From NCBI GenBank assembly GCA_029245955.1, contig JAQWOH010000049.1, positions 90,725-154,724 of the forward strand: a stretch of 64,000 nt of DNA, written 5' to 3'. A program made the position numbers and the translations under genes. Numbering within the stretch: the first letter of the stretch is position 1; every line of letters begins with the position of its first letter. Of this stretch, positions 20,233 through 28,519 are shown one piece after another. Source of the stretch: Fuerstiella sp. (GTDB lineage: Bacteria > Planctomycetota > Planctomycetia > Planctomycetales > Planctomycetaceae). The notes below the pieces were generated by a model. The model was not told where the DNA came from and made no database searches. It saw only the letters and a program-made list of their open reading frames with translations.

Positions 20233-20789
20233 TTCGATACTCGCTCGCTGCCACAGACGGACTGACGCCAAACATGGAGCCGTCACTCAGAAATATTCTG
20301 CACATTTAACACTCTACACACCACGATTGTCCAGGCAATGCTGTCAGCTCGCTGCGATGGCCACAGGATCTCAGTCGTGTCCGCCATTCCCGAACGCAGC
20401 GTCAGAACGTGAGCCGCCGCTCCGGTCCTGTTTCCAACGCGACTCTATCGCATGTGTTTTGTGCTCGTATCCTGCTGTTTCGCGTCCGCTTCCAGGAATG
20501 TCGGCAACGTTTTGGGGCGCCGGGGCAGTGAGAGGTTCGTGTGGCAGCCAGACGTGACCTGCTATACGTCGCTCGACCCATCCCCTCCGAAGATCCGGTA
20601 GAATTGGCGCATCTCATGTGTGCTGTACCAGCAGGAAACTGCACCCGGAACTGAGATTACGCGGCAGAATTTGCCATCACGCGAAAAGTTCCGGCAGTAA
20701 ATGTTCGAATTAGTCCTTCAGGAAGAAGTTTGTCCCCACTGGATAATCTTGGATCCCTGCTGGTTTTTTACGAGAAGGATGTCTCTGTT
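20233..20789. other. Non-coding gap upstream of the orphan DUF1501 gene
   Basis: No ORF with a credible start or recognisable product was seen. It must hold the promoter of the DUF1501 gene (leftward) and of the small lipoprotein (rightward). No terminator, tRNA or long repeat was noticed. Confidence 0.5.
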
Positions 20790-20966
20790 ATGCGGTCAAT
20801 TCAGTTTGCATTGTTTTGTTTGTTTGTCATCGTTGGCCTCAGCGGGTGTTCCACTTCGCGGTCAACTATACGCACCGCTGACAAAAGTGACGCCGGGACA
20901 TCCGTGCCGGCAACCGCACAGAATCTGGAACGCTGGGCTCCTCCTCCCGTGCCGCCCGCATTATAG
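20790..20966 (+). CDS. Small lipoprotein, 58 residues
   Basis: A short ORF starting at ATG 20790 with a good Shine-Dalgarno (GAGAAGGA, 20771-20778). The product begins MRSIQFALFCLFVIVGLSGC, a textbook lipoprotein signal: a basic residue, a hydrophobic core, then the lipobox LSGC with the modified Cys near residue 20. The remaining 38 residues are Ser/Thr- then Pro-rich (APPPVPPAL) with no domain. It is probably anchored in the envelope. Small lipoproteins of this kind are frequent and usually uncharacterised. No operon partner is seen, as the next gene is convergent. Coding is supported by the signal peptide plus ribosome-binding site rather than by homology. Confidence 0.7.
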   Translation: MRSIQFALFCLFVIVGLSGCSTSRSTIRTADKSDAGTSVPATAQNLERWAPPPVPPAL

Positions 20967-21291
20967 TCCTTGAAAGCGGTGAACTCCCCATTGATCCGCC
21001 GTCGCATCAGCCCGGTTATGCGGTCTGGCCGATCTGTCGTTCTCAGGCGGAAATCGGGGGAATAGTGACCAACCAGCCTCCTTATTCACGAAGTACGGTC
21101 CTGGCAGGAACTGCGACCTGAAGTCTGACTGGCATTTCAGTTCTTAGCGTGGTCCAGCCAGGCAAATGTGCCGTCTTCCGGACGCGGAAGATGGTCTCGC
21201 GGAACAGCACCCGGTTGGGTGACGCCACGCCCTGGCTATTTGGCGACGTGAATACTGAGTCCTGTCCGGCTGGAACGACCAGGCATCGCCG
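20967..21291. other. Gap between convergent genes
   Basis: This lies between the small lipoprotein and the end of the coiled-coil membrane protein gene. No hairpin with a T-run and no credible ORF was recognised. Confidence 0.5.
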
Positions 21292-22800
21292 TCACTCGAA
21301 CTCTTCGTCAGCATCGGGGCGGATCAATTCGAAGTACTTTCGAATTGTCTGTCGATGCCCCAATGGAATCGGTTCCGATTCCAGTACCGCTTCCGACATC
21401 TTCTGGTATTTGGCGAAGGCTTCTCGAGCCCGACGCTGGGCCTGTTCCTGTGCTTCCGGGGAGGTCGTCGTTTCGAACTCGGAATCGCCGCCTTCGCCCA
21501 TCTGGCCTGTCAGGCTGGCCATTTGACGCTGACTTTCCAGTTGTGTCTGTTTTCCGTTGGTGTTGCCGGCGGATTTGGCTCCCGCCTTCTTGCTGGGACT
21601 ATTGCTGGTTTTGTCTGATTGTCCCTTCGCAAGATTCAGACCTTCGCCATCTCCCTGGCCCTCTCCATTACTGTTGGCGTCTGCTGAACAGAGTTTCTTG
21701 CATGCGCCCAGTTTGTCACACTTGCTGCTGAGCATATTGCGCAGTTTCTTTGCCAGACTGTGGCGTTTGATTTCCTTCGCGAGAGTCTGGCTGACTTCGC
21801 GGGTGCTATTACTGTCGTCGTTCTTGACTGCTTCCGACAGCTGTGAAAGCTGTTCGCTCAATTTGTTCAGTCCCCGCTTCTTTGCCGCTGCTGCCGTCTT
21901 CGACAGCTTTTCGGCGGTTGGACGAGATTCGCTCCGGTTCATATCCTCGGGGCTGACGTTTTGCAGCTCCTCTGCCGCCTTGTCCAGCTCTTCCTTCTGA
22001 AGTGCCTCCGCGGCGGCCTTGAATGGCTGTGCTCCGGATATGGACTCGGCAAGGGCATTCAGTTGAGCATCCATATCGGTGACGTTCATTTGAGCCATCA
22101 TCTGTTGCATCTTCTGCTGCATTTCAGAAATGGTCTTGAGCGACTCTCGGACATCGGTTTGCGGTGATTCCAGCCGTTCAAGATCACCTCTGAGACGTAC
22201 GACAAGATTTTTCAGATCTTCAAGTGCGGCTTCCGCCGCCAGTTGTTCCATTTGATCCAGCTCAGACTGAATCTCGCTCGCAGCGTGGGCGACGCCTTCA
22301 GGTTGAGAAATATCAGCATGGATCGGGCCTCCGCTCGGGATCAACATCAGGGTCGTTGCCACTGTGATGGACAGCACGGCCCAGCCCCATCGGGGATGAA
22401 TACCAATCGGAACGACTTCCCGGGGATCGACGGAACGCAGGTAACTGGCAGCGTCCTGCAGTTGAAGTTGCTGCAGCGGACTGGTCGCGGGGTGATTCGT
22501 GAATTCCAGTGCAGTCACTGTACGGTCTTTCAACTGATAGTGGCTGTCGATGGCGGCAGCCGCCTCAAGCCACGATCGCTTCAGCACGAAGGCAACCACG
22601 GCGGCAACAGCGACACACAGAAAGAATGTCGTCAGGAGAGCCGGAGCAGTCACCAACCAGCCTGCGGTGGCCCGAGTAATCGCCATCAGCACGCAGCAGA
22701 CACCGCCGAAAACAGCACCAGTGCCAAGAATCCCAACGACGGATCTGGCGCGAAGTCTCCTGCGGACTGGTGTCAGGAACGTGCGGATCTCAGATTTCAT
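21292..22800 (-). CDS. Coiled-coil membrane protein of the MoxR/Bat-associated type (hypothetical)
   Basis: About 502 residues. Two membrane segments occur near the N-terminus (GILGTGAVFGGVCCVLMAI and LLTTFFLCVAVAAVVAFVL) and a third at about 120-135 (GWAVLSITVATTLML). Then comes a long, highly charged Gln/Glu/Lys-rich helical region (about 165-330) with coiled-coil character. A low-complexity Gly/Asn/Lys linker and a conserved-looking C-terminal segment ending near PLGHRQTIRKYFELIRP complete it. A cysteine cluster, C-x5-C-x3-C (KCDKLGACKKLC), sits in the linker. Similar planctomycete proteins usually lie in the MoxR-DUF58-BatA operon; here the gene is 13 kb away. Function is unknown. An in-frame GTG at 22809 is an alternative start. 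Confidence 0.75.
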   Translation of the reverse strand: MKSEIRTFLTPVRRRLRARSVVGILGTGAVFGGVCCVLMAITRATAGWLVTAPALLTTFFLCVAVAAVVAFVLKRSWLEAAAAIDSHYQLKDRTVTALEFTNHPATSPLQQLQLQDAASYLRSVDPREVVPIGIHPRWGWAVLSITVATTLMLIPSGGPIHADISQPEGVAHAASEIQSELDQMEQLAAEAALEDLKNLVVRLRGDLERLESPQTDVRESLKTISEMQQKMQQMMAQMNVTDMDAQLNALAESISGAQPFKAAAEALQKEELDKAAEELQNVSPEDMNRSESRPTAEKLSKTAAAAKKRGLNKLSEQLSQLSEAVKNDDSNSTREVSQTLAKEIKRHSLAKKLRNMLSSKCDKLGACKKLCSADANSNGEGQGDGEGLNLAKGQSDKTSNSPSKKAGAKSAGNTNGKQTQLESQRQMASLTGQMGEGGDSEFETTTSPEAQEQAQRRAREAFAKYQKMSEAVLESEPIPLGHRQTIRKYFELIRPDADEEFE

Positions 22801-23321
22801 GAAAGTCACTTTAGTGAGAATGCGCCTCAGATCAACGCAGTGGAATCAGGCAGGAAGGTCTGGTGTGGGCGGGGACAGAACTCGAATAATGTCCGTTTTT
22901 TCCGTGTGATCGGCAATCACAGAGCAGCTGTGTTCGGCAGGCGGTGTTGTCCCGACGGATGGAACTGAAAGAATCCTACTCGGGACAACCAAGTATCGTC
23001 AAATTGAAACAAAGAAACCCTGGGTTTGCCCGTGGTTTTGTTCGCTGCGGCTGGCAGAATCCGTCTGGACGCACCGTCGTGAAGCATATACGGAAGCAGG
23101 ACGTTCCTTTAGCTATATCTTCAGAATTCGCACGGGAACCCCAGAACAGCGGTGACATTGAACGCGGTGTACTATTTCGCACAATATTTGATTTTTTCAT
23201 ATCTGATGTGCCGGTTCCGTCTGCTGTCACAAGCGTGATGGGAAATCGCTTCGCTCATGTTTTCTGATTTAGAAGTCGCTGACTGTTGTCGACAGGACCG
23301 AGCCGCACCAGAATCGGTCGC
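22801..23321. other. Divergent gap, no gene recognised
   Basis: This 520-bp stretch lies between the divergent coiled-coil protein and enolase-superfamily genes. A possible plus-strand frame (about 22959-23267) lacks a Shine-Dalgarno and any recognisable feature, and was not called. Nothing else was seen. Confidence 0.5.
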
Positions 23322-24743
23322 ATGAGAATCAAAGTGCGGAGTGTCGACTTCTATCGCCTGCCGATGAGGACTCGATTTCCATTTTGCTATGGCATCGCCA
23401 GCATGACAGAACTGCCGCATCTGTTTGTGCGGGCTGTGGTTGACATTGACGGGCACGAATCCGTTGGCATGAGTGCCGACGGTCTGCCACCGAAGTGGTT
23501 CACCAAGAATCCTGGTACATCGTTCGAAGACGATCTGCCCGAGATGCTGCGGGTGATTCGTCATGCCGCCGATGTGGCTGTAGATGCAGTTCCCAGCGAC
23601 AGTTTCTTTGCATGGTGGCGGCTCCTTTATGACAGACAGCAACGGTGGGCGAAGGAGCAGAGTATTCCGCCGCTGCTGTCCGGTTTTGGTGTCAGTCTGC
23701 TGGAACGTGCTGCGCTGGACGCGTTCTGTCGAGCGATCGGGCGACCACTGCATCGCGTGTTAATAACGGATCAGCTGCAGTTGGAACCGAGCAAAATTCG
23801 GGGGCAACTTTCCGGAATCCGTCCGGCGGACTTCCTGGCCGGGCAGCCGGCAGACGAACTGATTGTGCGACACACGATCGGGCTGGCGGATCCGTTGACG
23901 GCTGCGGAAATTGATCCAGGAGACCGGGTTCATGACGGACTGCCCCATTCACTGGAAGATAACATTCGGCAATATGGAATTACCCACTTCAAAATCAAGC
24001 TGAGCGGCAGTCTGGATCACGACACTGATCGACTGCGTCAACTTGCCCGGATTATTCGAAGCCAGGTGGGAGCCCGGGCCAGATTCACGCTGGACGGAAA
24101 TGAAAATTTTCACCGCGTTGAAGACTTTCAGGAGCATTGGAACACGTACCAGGCCGATCCGCTGCTGCGAAGCTTTTTCTCAGCGTCACTGTTATTTGTT
24201 GAACAGCCCATTCATCGTGATTCTGCACTCAGTCAGCCATTGGATCTGGGCAGTGGATGGGTTGCTCCCCCGGCAATGATCATCGACGAATCTGATGCTG
24301 ATCTCAGCAGCTTTCCGACAGCTGTGTCCTGCGGCTACGTCGGCACAAGCCACAAGAACTGCAAGGGTGTGGTCAAGGGAATTTTGAATGCTGCCGACAT
24401 ATTCCACTGCCAACAGAATCAGCAAACAGGGGTGCTTTCAGCCGAAGATCTGGCGAATGTCGGTCCGGTGGCTCTGCTGCAGGATCTGGCAGTGGCGGCA
24501 TGTATCGGAGTAGATCACATTGAACGCAACGGTCATCATTACTTCTGCGGACTGAGCATGATGCCGCAGTCGGAGCAGGAACGGGCGTTGCGCAATCATC
24601 CGGATCTTTACGAAGTGGCGGAGGCCGGCTTTCCGACGTTGAAAATCAGAAACGGAAAGATTCGGCTCGGCAGTGTAAATGCCGCGCCATTCGGTGTCGC
24701 AGAACTTCCCGATGTTGGTTTGTTTGAACATTGGGAGATCTGA
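23322..24743 (+). CDS. Enolase-superfamily (mandelate racemase/muconate-lactonizing-like) enzyme
   Basis: About 473 residues with the catalytic landmarks of the enolase superfamily in order: K-x-K at the end of strand 2 (HFKIKLSG), first metal ligand Asp in LDGNEN, second ligand Glu in VEQP, third acidic ligand in IDESD, and a Lys-containing segment SHKNCKG on the following strand. Such enzymes abstract a proton alpha to a carboxylate and stabilise the enolate on Mg2+, giving racemisation, epimerisation or dehydration. The protein is longer than typical members (about 370), with an extended N-terminal part, so the substrate cannot be inferred. ATG 23322 is preferred to 23286. It is monocistronic by spacing. 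Confidence 0.85.
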   Translation: MRIKVRSVDFYRLPMRTRFPFCYGIASMTELPHLFVRAVVDIDGHESVGMSADGLPPKWFTKNPGTSFEDDLPEMLRVIRHAADVAVDAVPSDSFFAWWRLLYDRQQRWAKEQSIPPLLSGFGVSLLERAALDAFCRAIGRPLHRVLITDQLQLEPSKIRGQLSGIRPADFLAGQPADELIVRHTIGLADPLTAAEIDPGDRVHDGLPHSLEDNIRQYGITHFKIKLSGSLDHDTDRLRQLARIIRSQVGARARFTLDGNENFHRVEDFQEHWNTYQADPLLRSFFSASLLFVEQPIHRDSALSQPLDLGSGWVAPPAMIIDESDADLSSFPTAVSCGYVGTSHKNCKGVVKGILNAADIFHCQQNQQTGVLSAEDLANVGPVALLQDLAVAACIGVDHIERNGHHYFCGLSMMPQSEQERALRNHPDLYEVAEAGFPTLKIRNGKIRLGSVNAAPFGVAELPDVGLFEHWEI

Positions 24744-25095
24744 CAACGTCGCCCGGCGACCAACCGAAGAACTTTGCCTGAAATCAGTCATTGCTGGTTG
24801 CCGTCGCTCACAGTTGTCAGGTGCAGCAATCGCCGGCTCTCTGCGTGCATAATCGCCAGCTCTCTCCGTGCATAATCGCCAGCTCTGCGGGTCAGGAAAG
24901 TTCACCCGATTGCGCAGAGCCCACGGAAACCGGCGACCTGAAGCTCCACGATCTCCGCGCGCTCACGGAATCGGCACAGCCCGACGCCTTTGGTTTGCTC
25001 TTTACCGGGGAAACGGTATGTTGAAGAAAGGCAGTCTGCGTACCTTGCGGTGTTTTGCGGTTTCTGGGCTGCTGTGGTCACAAAAGGTCTACCGT
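24744..25095. other. Gap with 23-bp tandem repeat upstream of the M1 peptidase gene
   Basis: No separate gene is seen. The segment contains the tandem repeat at 24828-24888 and the leader of the peptidase gene. In-frame start codons further upstream exist (25018 and 24868), but the residues they add are not signal-peptide-like. Confidence 0.5.
24828..24888. repeat. 23-bp tandem repeat, about 2.6 copies
   Basis: The unit AATCGCC(A/G)GCTCTCT followed by (G/C)CGTGCAT occurs at 24828-24850 and 24851-24873, and a third, partial copy begins at 24874. Copies differ at two positions. It lies 210-270 bp upstream of the preferred peptidase start. Confidence 0.85.
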
Positions 25096-27510
25096 ATGTC
25101 CCTCGAACGTCGCTTTCGAACTTCTCTGTTCTTCGCAGCCGCGATGTCCCTTTTTCTTACCTGGGACATTGCCGTGGGGCAGGTTCTCGTCAACAAAAAA
25201 AATTCCGCTCCCGATGCATTCCGACAACTCGACGAAGTCCTGCCGACTGCGAATTCCTACCGCACGGCATCGGGGGCGCCGGGCCATGAGTACTGGCAGC
25301 AGAAAGTCGATTACGACATTGATGTCGAACTGCATGATGACACGCAGCGGATCACGGGTACGGAAGTTATTTTATATGTCAACAATTCGCCCGACACGCT
25401 GAGGTATCTCTGGTTGCAGCTGGACGCCAATCGTTTTCGGCCGGATTCTGCCGCCAACCGTCATAAAGGTCCTTCGCTGAGCAGCCGCGTCGAATTTAAA
25501 CAGCTGAACAGCATGCTTCAGGCGGAACAGTTTCCCGGGGGCACGAAGATTGTTTCCGTCACCGGTAGCAGCAATAACCGAAAGCTGAATCACCGGATCG
25601 TTGGCAGCAACATGCGGGTGGATCTGCCACAGCCACTTGTTTCAGGAGAACAAGTGGGCTTCAAAGTTCGTTGGGAATACAGAATTCCGGACGCAACTGT
25701 GATCCGCGCACGTGGCGGCTTCGAACGTTTTGAAAAGGATGGCAACAACGTCTATGAGATCGCCCAGTGGTTTCCTCGGCTTTGTGCTTATTCAGATGCG
25801 GCCGGCTGGCAGCACAAGGAATTCCTGGGAAGGGGGGAGTTCGCTCTGGAATTCGGTGACTACGTCGTACGTCTGACGGTGCCATCAGATCACATCGTGG
25901 CGTCAACGGGACAGTTACAGAATCCGGCAGATGTTCTTTCCAGCGATCAGCGCAGTCGCCTTAAGAAGGCTCGTTCTGCAGAGGAGCCTGTGTTTATTGT
26001 GACGCCGGAAGAAGCATTAAAGAATCAGAAGACCCAGGCAAAGGATAAGAAGACGTGGGTCTTTAAGGCTCAAAATGTGCGAGATTTTGCGTTTGCCAGT
26101 TCTCGAAAGTTCATCTGGGATGCTGTGGGCCATAACAGTGGCGGCAACCAGGTCATGGCTATGTCGTACTTTCCGAACGAAGCCGAACCGCTGTGGAGCA
26201 AATACTCAACACATGCCATCGTTCACACGCTGGACGTTTATTCCAAATACACGTTCCATTATCCGTATCCGGTCGCGATCTCAGTGAACGGTCCCATCTA
26301 CGGGATGGAATATCCAATGATCTGCTTCAACGGGCCGCGCCCGGAAGACGACGGCACTTATTCCAAACGCACGAAGTACGCATTAATTTCGGTCATCATC
26401 CACGAAGTCGGACACAACTATTTCCCGATGATCGTGAACACTGACGAACGGCAGTGGACGTGGATGGACGAGGGGCTGAATACGTTTCTGCAGTACCTTG
26501 CCGAAGTCGAATGGGAGGACAAGTATCCGAGTCGCAGAGGTGAGCCGGCAAAGATTACGAGCTACATGCGAAGCACCAATCAGGTGCCCATCATGACGAA
26601 TTCTGAGTCGCTGCTGCAATTCGGTCCCAATGGCTACTCAAAACCTGCCACAGCTCTGAATATTCTTCGGGAAACGATTCTCGGCCGGGATCTGTTTGAC
26701 TTCGCATTTAAGGAGTACGCCCGGCGCTGGATGTTCAAACGTCCTTATCCAGCCGATTTCTTTCGTTCCGTTGAAGATGCGTCCGGCGTTGATCTCGACT
26801 GGTTTTGGCGAGGATGGTTCTACAGTACGGATCACGTCGACATCGCTGTCACCGATGTTCGTCACTATCAGATCGACAACGGTGATCCGGCCGCCAACGG
26901 CAGGATCAAACGCGAGGAACGAAATGCTGAGCCGGAAACTCTTTCACAAAAGCGAAACAAGCCTCTGCCCAAAAGGGCGGATAAATTTCCTGAGCTAAAA
27001 GACTTCTACAACAGCTACGACGATCTTGCTGTCACAGACGCGGAAAAGAAGAACTTCCAGAAGTATCTGAAAGAACTGAAGCCGGATCAGCGTCGCCTGC
27101 TGGGCATGAAGACGCACTTCTATATCGTCGACCTCGAAAATAGGGGTGGTCTGGTAATGCCCGTGATTCTGGAGGTGACGCATAGCGATAAGACAACGCG
27201 CGAGATACGTTTGCCGGCCGAAATATGGGTCAAGAACGCATTGAAGACGTCGCGTCTGATCATGTCGAAGAAGGCCATCGTTTCGGTTGACCTGGATCCT
27301 CACCTGGAAACGGCTGACGTCGATACTTCCAATAATCATTATCCACCTCAGATCAGCAAGAGTCGATTCAAGTTGTACAAGGAAGGTAAAACGAAGAACG
27401 AGATGCAGAAAGCAGAGCTCGGCAGGAAAGACGATGAGAAAAATCCAGACGGTCCAAAGGTGGATGACAAAAAGCAATCGAAGGACGACACGAAAAAAGA
27501 CAAGGAGTGA
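25096..27510 (+). CDS. Exported M1-family (aminopeptidase N-like) zinc metallopeptidase
   Basis: About 804 residues. Signal peptide: RRFRTSLFFAAAMSLFLTW. The zinc site is HEVGH at residues 436-440, with the third ligand Glu459 in WMDEGLN, the exact HExxH-18-E spacing of M1 gluzincins. The exopeptidase GxMEN motif is altered to GMEYP (in YGMEYPM), so classic N-terminal amine recognition may differ. The C-terminus is a Lys/Asp/Glu-rich tail of about 45 residues (KKQSKDDTKKDKE). ATG 25096 has AAAAGG upstream and starts the signal peptide; GTG/ATG codons further upstream are alternatives. It is coupled to the DUF6702 gene, which begins 5 bp after its stop, a pairing seen repeatedly in planctomycetes. 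Confidence 0.92.
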   Translation: MSLERRFRTSLFFAAAMSLFLTWDIAVGQVLVNKKNSAPDAFRQLDEVLPTANSYRTASGAPGHEYWQQKVDYDIDVELHDDTQRITGTEVILYVNNSPDTLRYLWLQLDANRFRPDSAANRHKGPSLSSRVEFKQLNSMLQAEQFPGGTKIVSVTGSSNNRKLNHRIVGSNMRVDLPQPLVSGEQVGFKVRWEYRIPDATVIRARGGFERFEKDGNNVYEIAQWFPRLCAYSDAAGWQHKEFLGRGEFALEFGDYVVRLTVPSDHIVASTGQLQNPADVLSSDQRSRLKKARSAEEPVFIVTPEEALKNQKTQAKDKKTWVFKAQNVRDFAFASSRKFIWDAVGHNSGGNQVMAMSYFPNEAEPLWSKYSTHAIVHTLDVYSKYTFHYPYPVAISVNGPIYGMEYPMICFNGPRPEDDGTYSKRTKYALISVIIHEVGHNYFPMIVNTDERQWTWMDEGLNTFLQYLAEVEWEDKYPSRRGEPAKITSYMRSTNQVPIMTNSESLLQFGPNGYSKPATALNILRETILGRDLFDFAFKEYARRWMFKRPYPADFFRSVEDASGVDLDWFWRGWFYSTDHVDIAVTDVRHYQIDNGDPAANGRIKREERNAEPETLSQKRNKPLPKRADKFPELKDFYNSYDDLAVTDAEKKNFQKYLKELKPDQRRLLGMKTHFYIVDLENRGGLVMPVILEVTHSDKTTREIRLPAEIWVKNALKTSRLIMSKKAIVSVDLDPHLETADVDTSNNHYPPQISKSRFKLYKEGKTKNEMQKAELGRKDDEKNPDGPKVDDKKQSKDDTKKDKE

Positions 27511-27515
27511 TGACG

Positions 27516-28163
27516 ATGTTGCCCCGACTGTTTTTCGTTGCAATATTTCTGCTGGCGACTGCTGCCGCCGAAGCTCATTCCTCACACACTTCAGTGACCG
27601 AAGTGGAGTGGAACCAGGAATCGAAGCGGTTTGAGGTGGCAATGAAGCTGCAAATCGCAGACCTGCAGGATGCAATATCTGCCAGGCAGGGAAAGCGAAT
27701 CCGAATCGATTCAGGCGAGGCCACGGAGGCGGTTCTGCAGTACGTGACGGAACACTTTTCAGTTACATTTGCGGATGACCAGAAATGTCGTCTGCACTGG
27801 GTCGGGCAGGAACTGGAACTGCACGATGCCTGGTTGTATTTCGAAGTGGAACCGACGGGGGACGTTCGGGGCAGCGTTGCAGTTGACCGGCTTGTGGCCA
27901 CACCGTCTGAGAAGCCGAAGAAAGTCAGCACGTGGAACGAGCTGTTTGTCGTGCCTGCGACGCGCACTGGCGAATTTACAGCGACCAGCCGAATTGCTGA
28001 CTGCAGCATAAGCGTACGCGATACCGTGCTGTGCGACATTCAGCCTGATCAGACGAATCTGGTCACCATTCGGGTTGCGGGCGCGACACGGTCTCTGGTC
28101 TTTGAACATGAACACGATTCGGCAACAGCGAAGTCCGCGAATGTTCGTCACCCGCAGAAATAA
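27516..28163 (+). CDS. DUF6702-family exported protein
   Basis: About 215 residues resembling the DUF6702 family: signal peptide (LPRLFFVAIFLLATAAAEA), then a short His/Ser-rich start of the mature chain (HSSHTSVTEVEW). A beta-rich body follows, with strands such as WLYFEVEP. The start is set at ATG 27516 because AGGAG ends eight bases upstream; GTG 27507 and ATG 27510 are too close to or overlap that site. The gene follows the M1 peptidase directly and is probably co-translated, so it may assist or be processed by that enzyme; this is inference. It also lies upstream of the reverse transcriptase in the same direction, with a 356-bp structured gap between them. Confidence 0.82.
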   Translation: MLPRLFFVAIFLLATAAAEAHSSHTSVTEVEWNQESKRFEVAMKLQIADLQDAISARQGKRIRIDSGEATEAVLQYVTEHFSVTFADDQKCRLHWVGQELELHDAWLYFEVEPTGDVRGSVAVDRLVATPSEKPKKVSTWNELFVVPATRTGEFTATSRIADCSISVRDTVLCDIQPDQTNLVTIRVAGATRSLVFEHEHDSATAKSANVRHPQK

Positions 28164-28199
28164 CGCACAGCGGTGCAGATTCGGACGGATGCAGACGTT

Positions 28200-28500
28200 A
28201 AGAGTCCGCGCTGCGTCAACGCAGCACTTGTGATGCCATTGACTTGCCCGGAGCTTGTGTGGGAACCTATCTGCAGTCCTGGCGGTGCTTTTGCACGGGC
28301 TGATGTTTCGTCAGCCTGGATACCATGTGTGTCCGAAGACCTTTCGGCAACGATCTTCGATCGTTGGGCAGGACCGGCGGGGCCTCGGCCTCGTCTTTTT
28401 CTTTCATGTTCGATGCGTCGAAGAATTGTGAGTTGCCTGGTGCCCCATTTCGTGCGCGCTTGATGCCCTGCCTGCCGAATCAGGCGGGCACCATACAAAC
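28200..28500 (+). ncRNA. Hairpin-rich non-coding region before the reverse transcriptase (candidate msr-msd-like RNA)
   Basis: The 356-bp gap upstream of the RT has no credible ORF but many inverted repeats. These are GCTGCG-TCAA-CGCAGC (28210-28225); GTGC-TTTT-GCAC (28285-28296); an 8-bp stem with one G-U pair at 28296-28318; CCGAA/TTCGG (28333-28347); CAACGATC-TTC-GATCGTTG (28348-28366); TTCGA/TCGAA (28409-28422); and a bulged 10-bp stem TGCCC(T)GCCTG/CAGGCGGGCA (28464-28490). TGGTGCCC (28438-28445) can instead pair with GGGCACCA (28486-28493). Retron RNAs sit exactly in this position. A canonical msr priming guanosine and a1/a2 pair could not be identified, so limits are nominal and the call is tentative. 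Confidence 0.35.
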
Positions 28501-28519
28501 AGCGAAATCCTGAAGTCTC

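Noticed and set aside
22944..23267. Plus-strand ORF of 107 codons upstream of the enolase-superfamily gene
   Set aside because: TTG start without ribosome site and no family features; overlapping antisense frames are equally open.
28148..28498. Minus-strand ORF of 116 codons spanning the gap before the RT
   Set aside because: No Shine-Dalgarno, Arg/Ala/Gly-rich composition as expected for antisense of GC-rich hairpins, and no recognisable domain. A plus-strand frame at 28173-28463 fails for the same reasons.
28164..28519. CRISPR array near the reverse transcriptase
   Set aside because: The hairpins are all different and no regularly spaced direct repeat is present anywhere in the window; no cas gene was seen.
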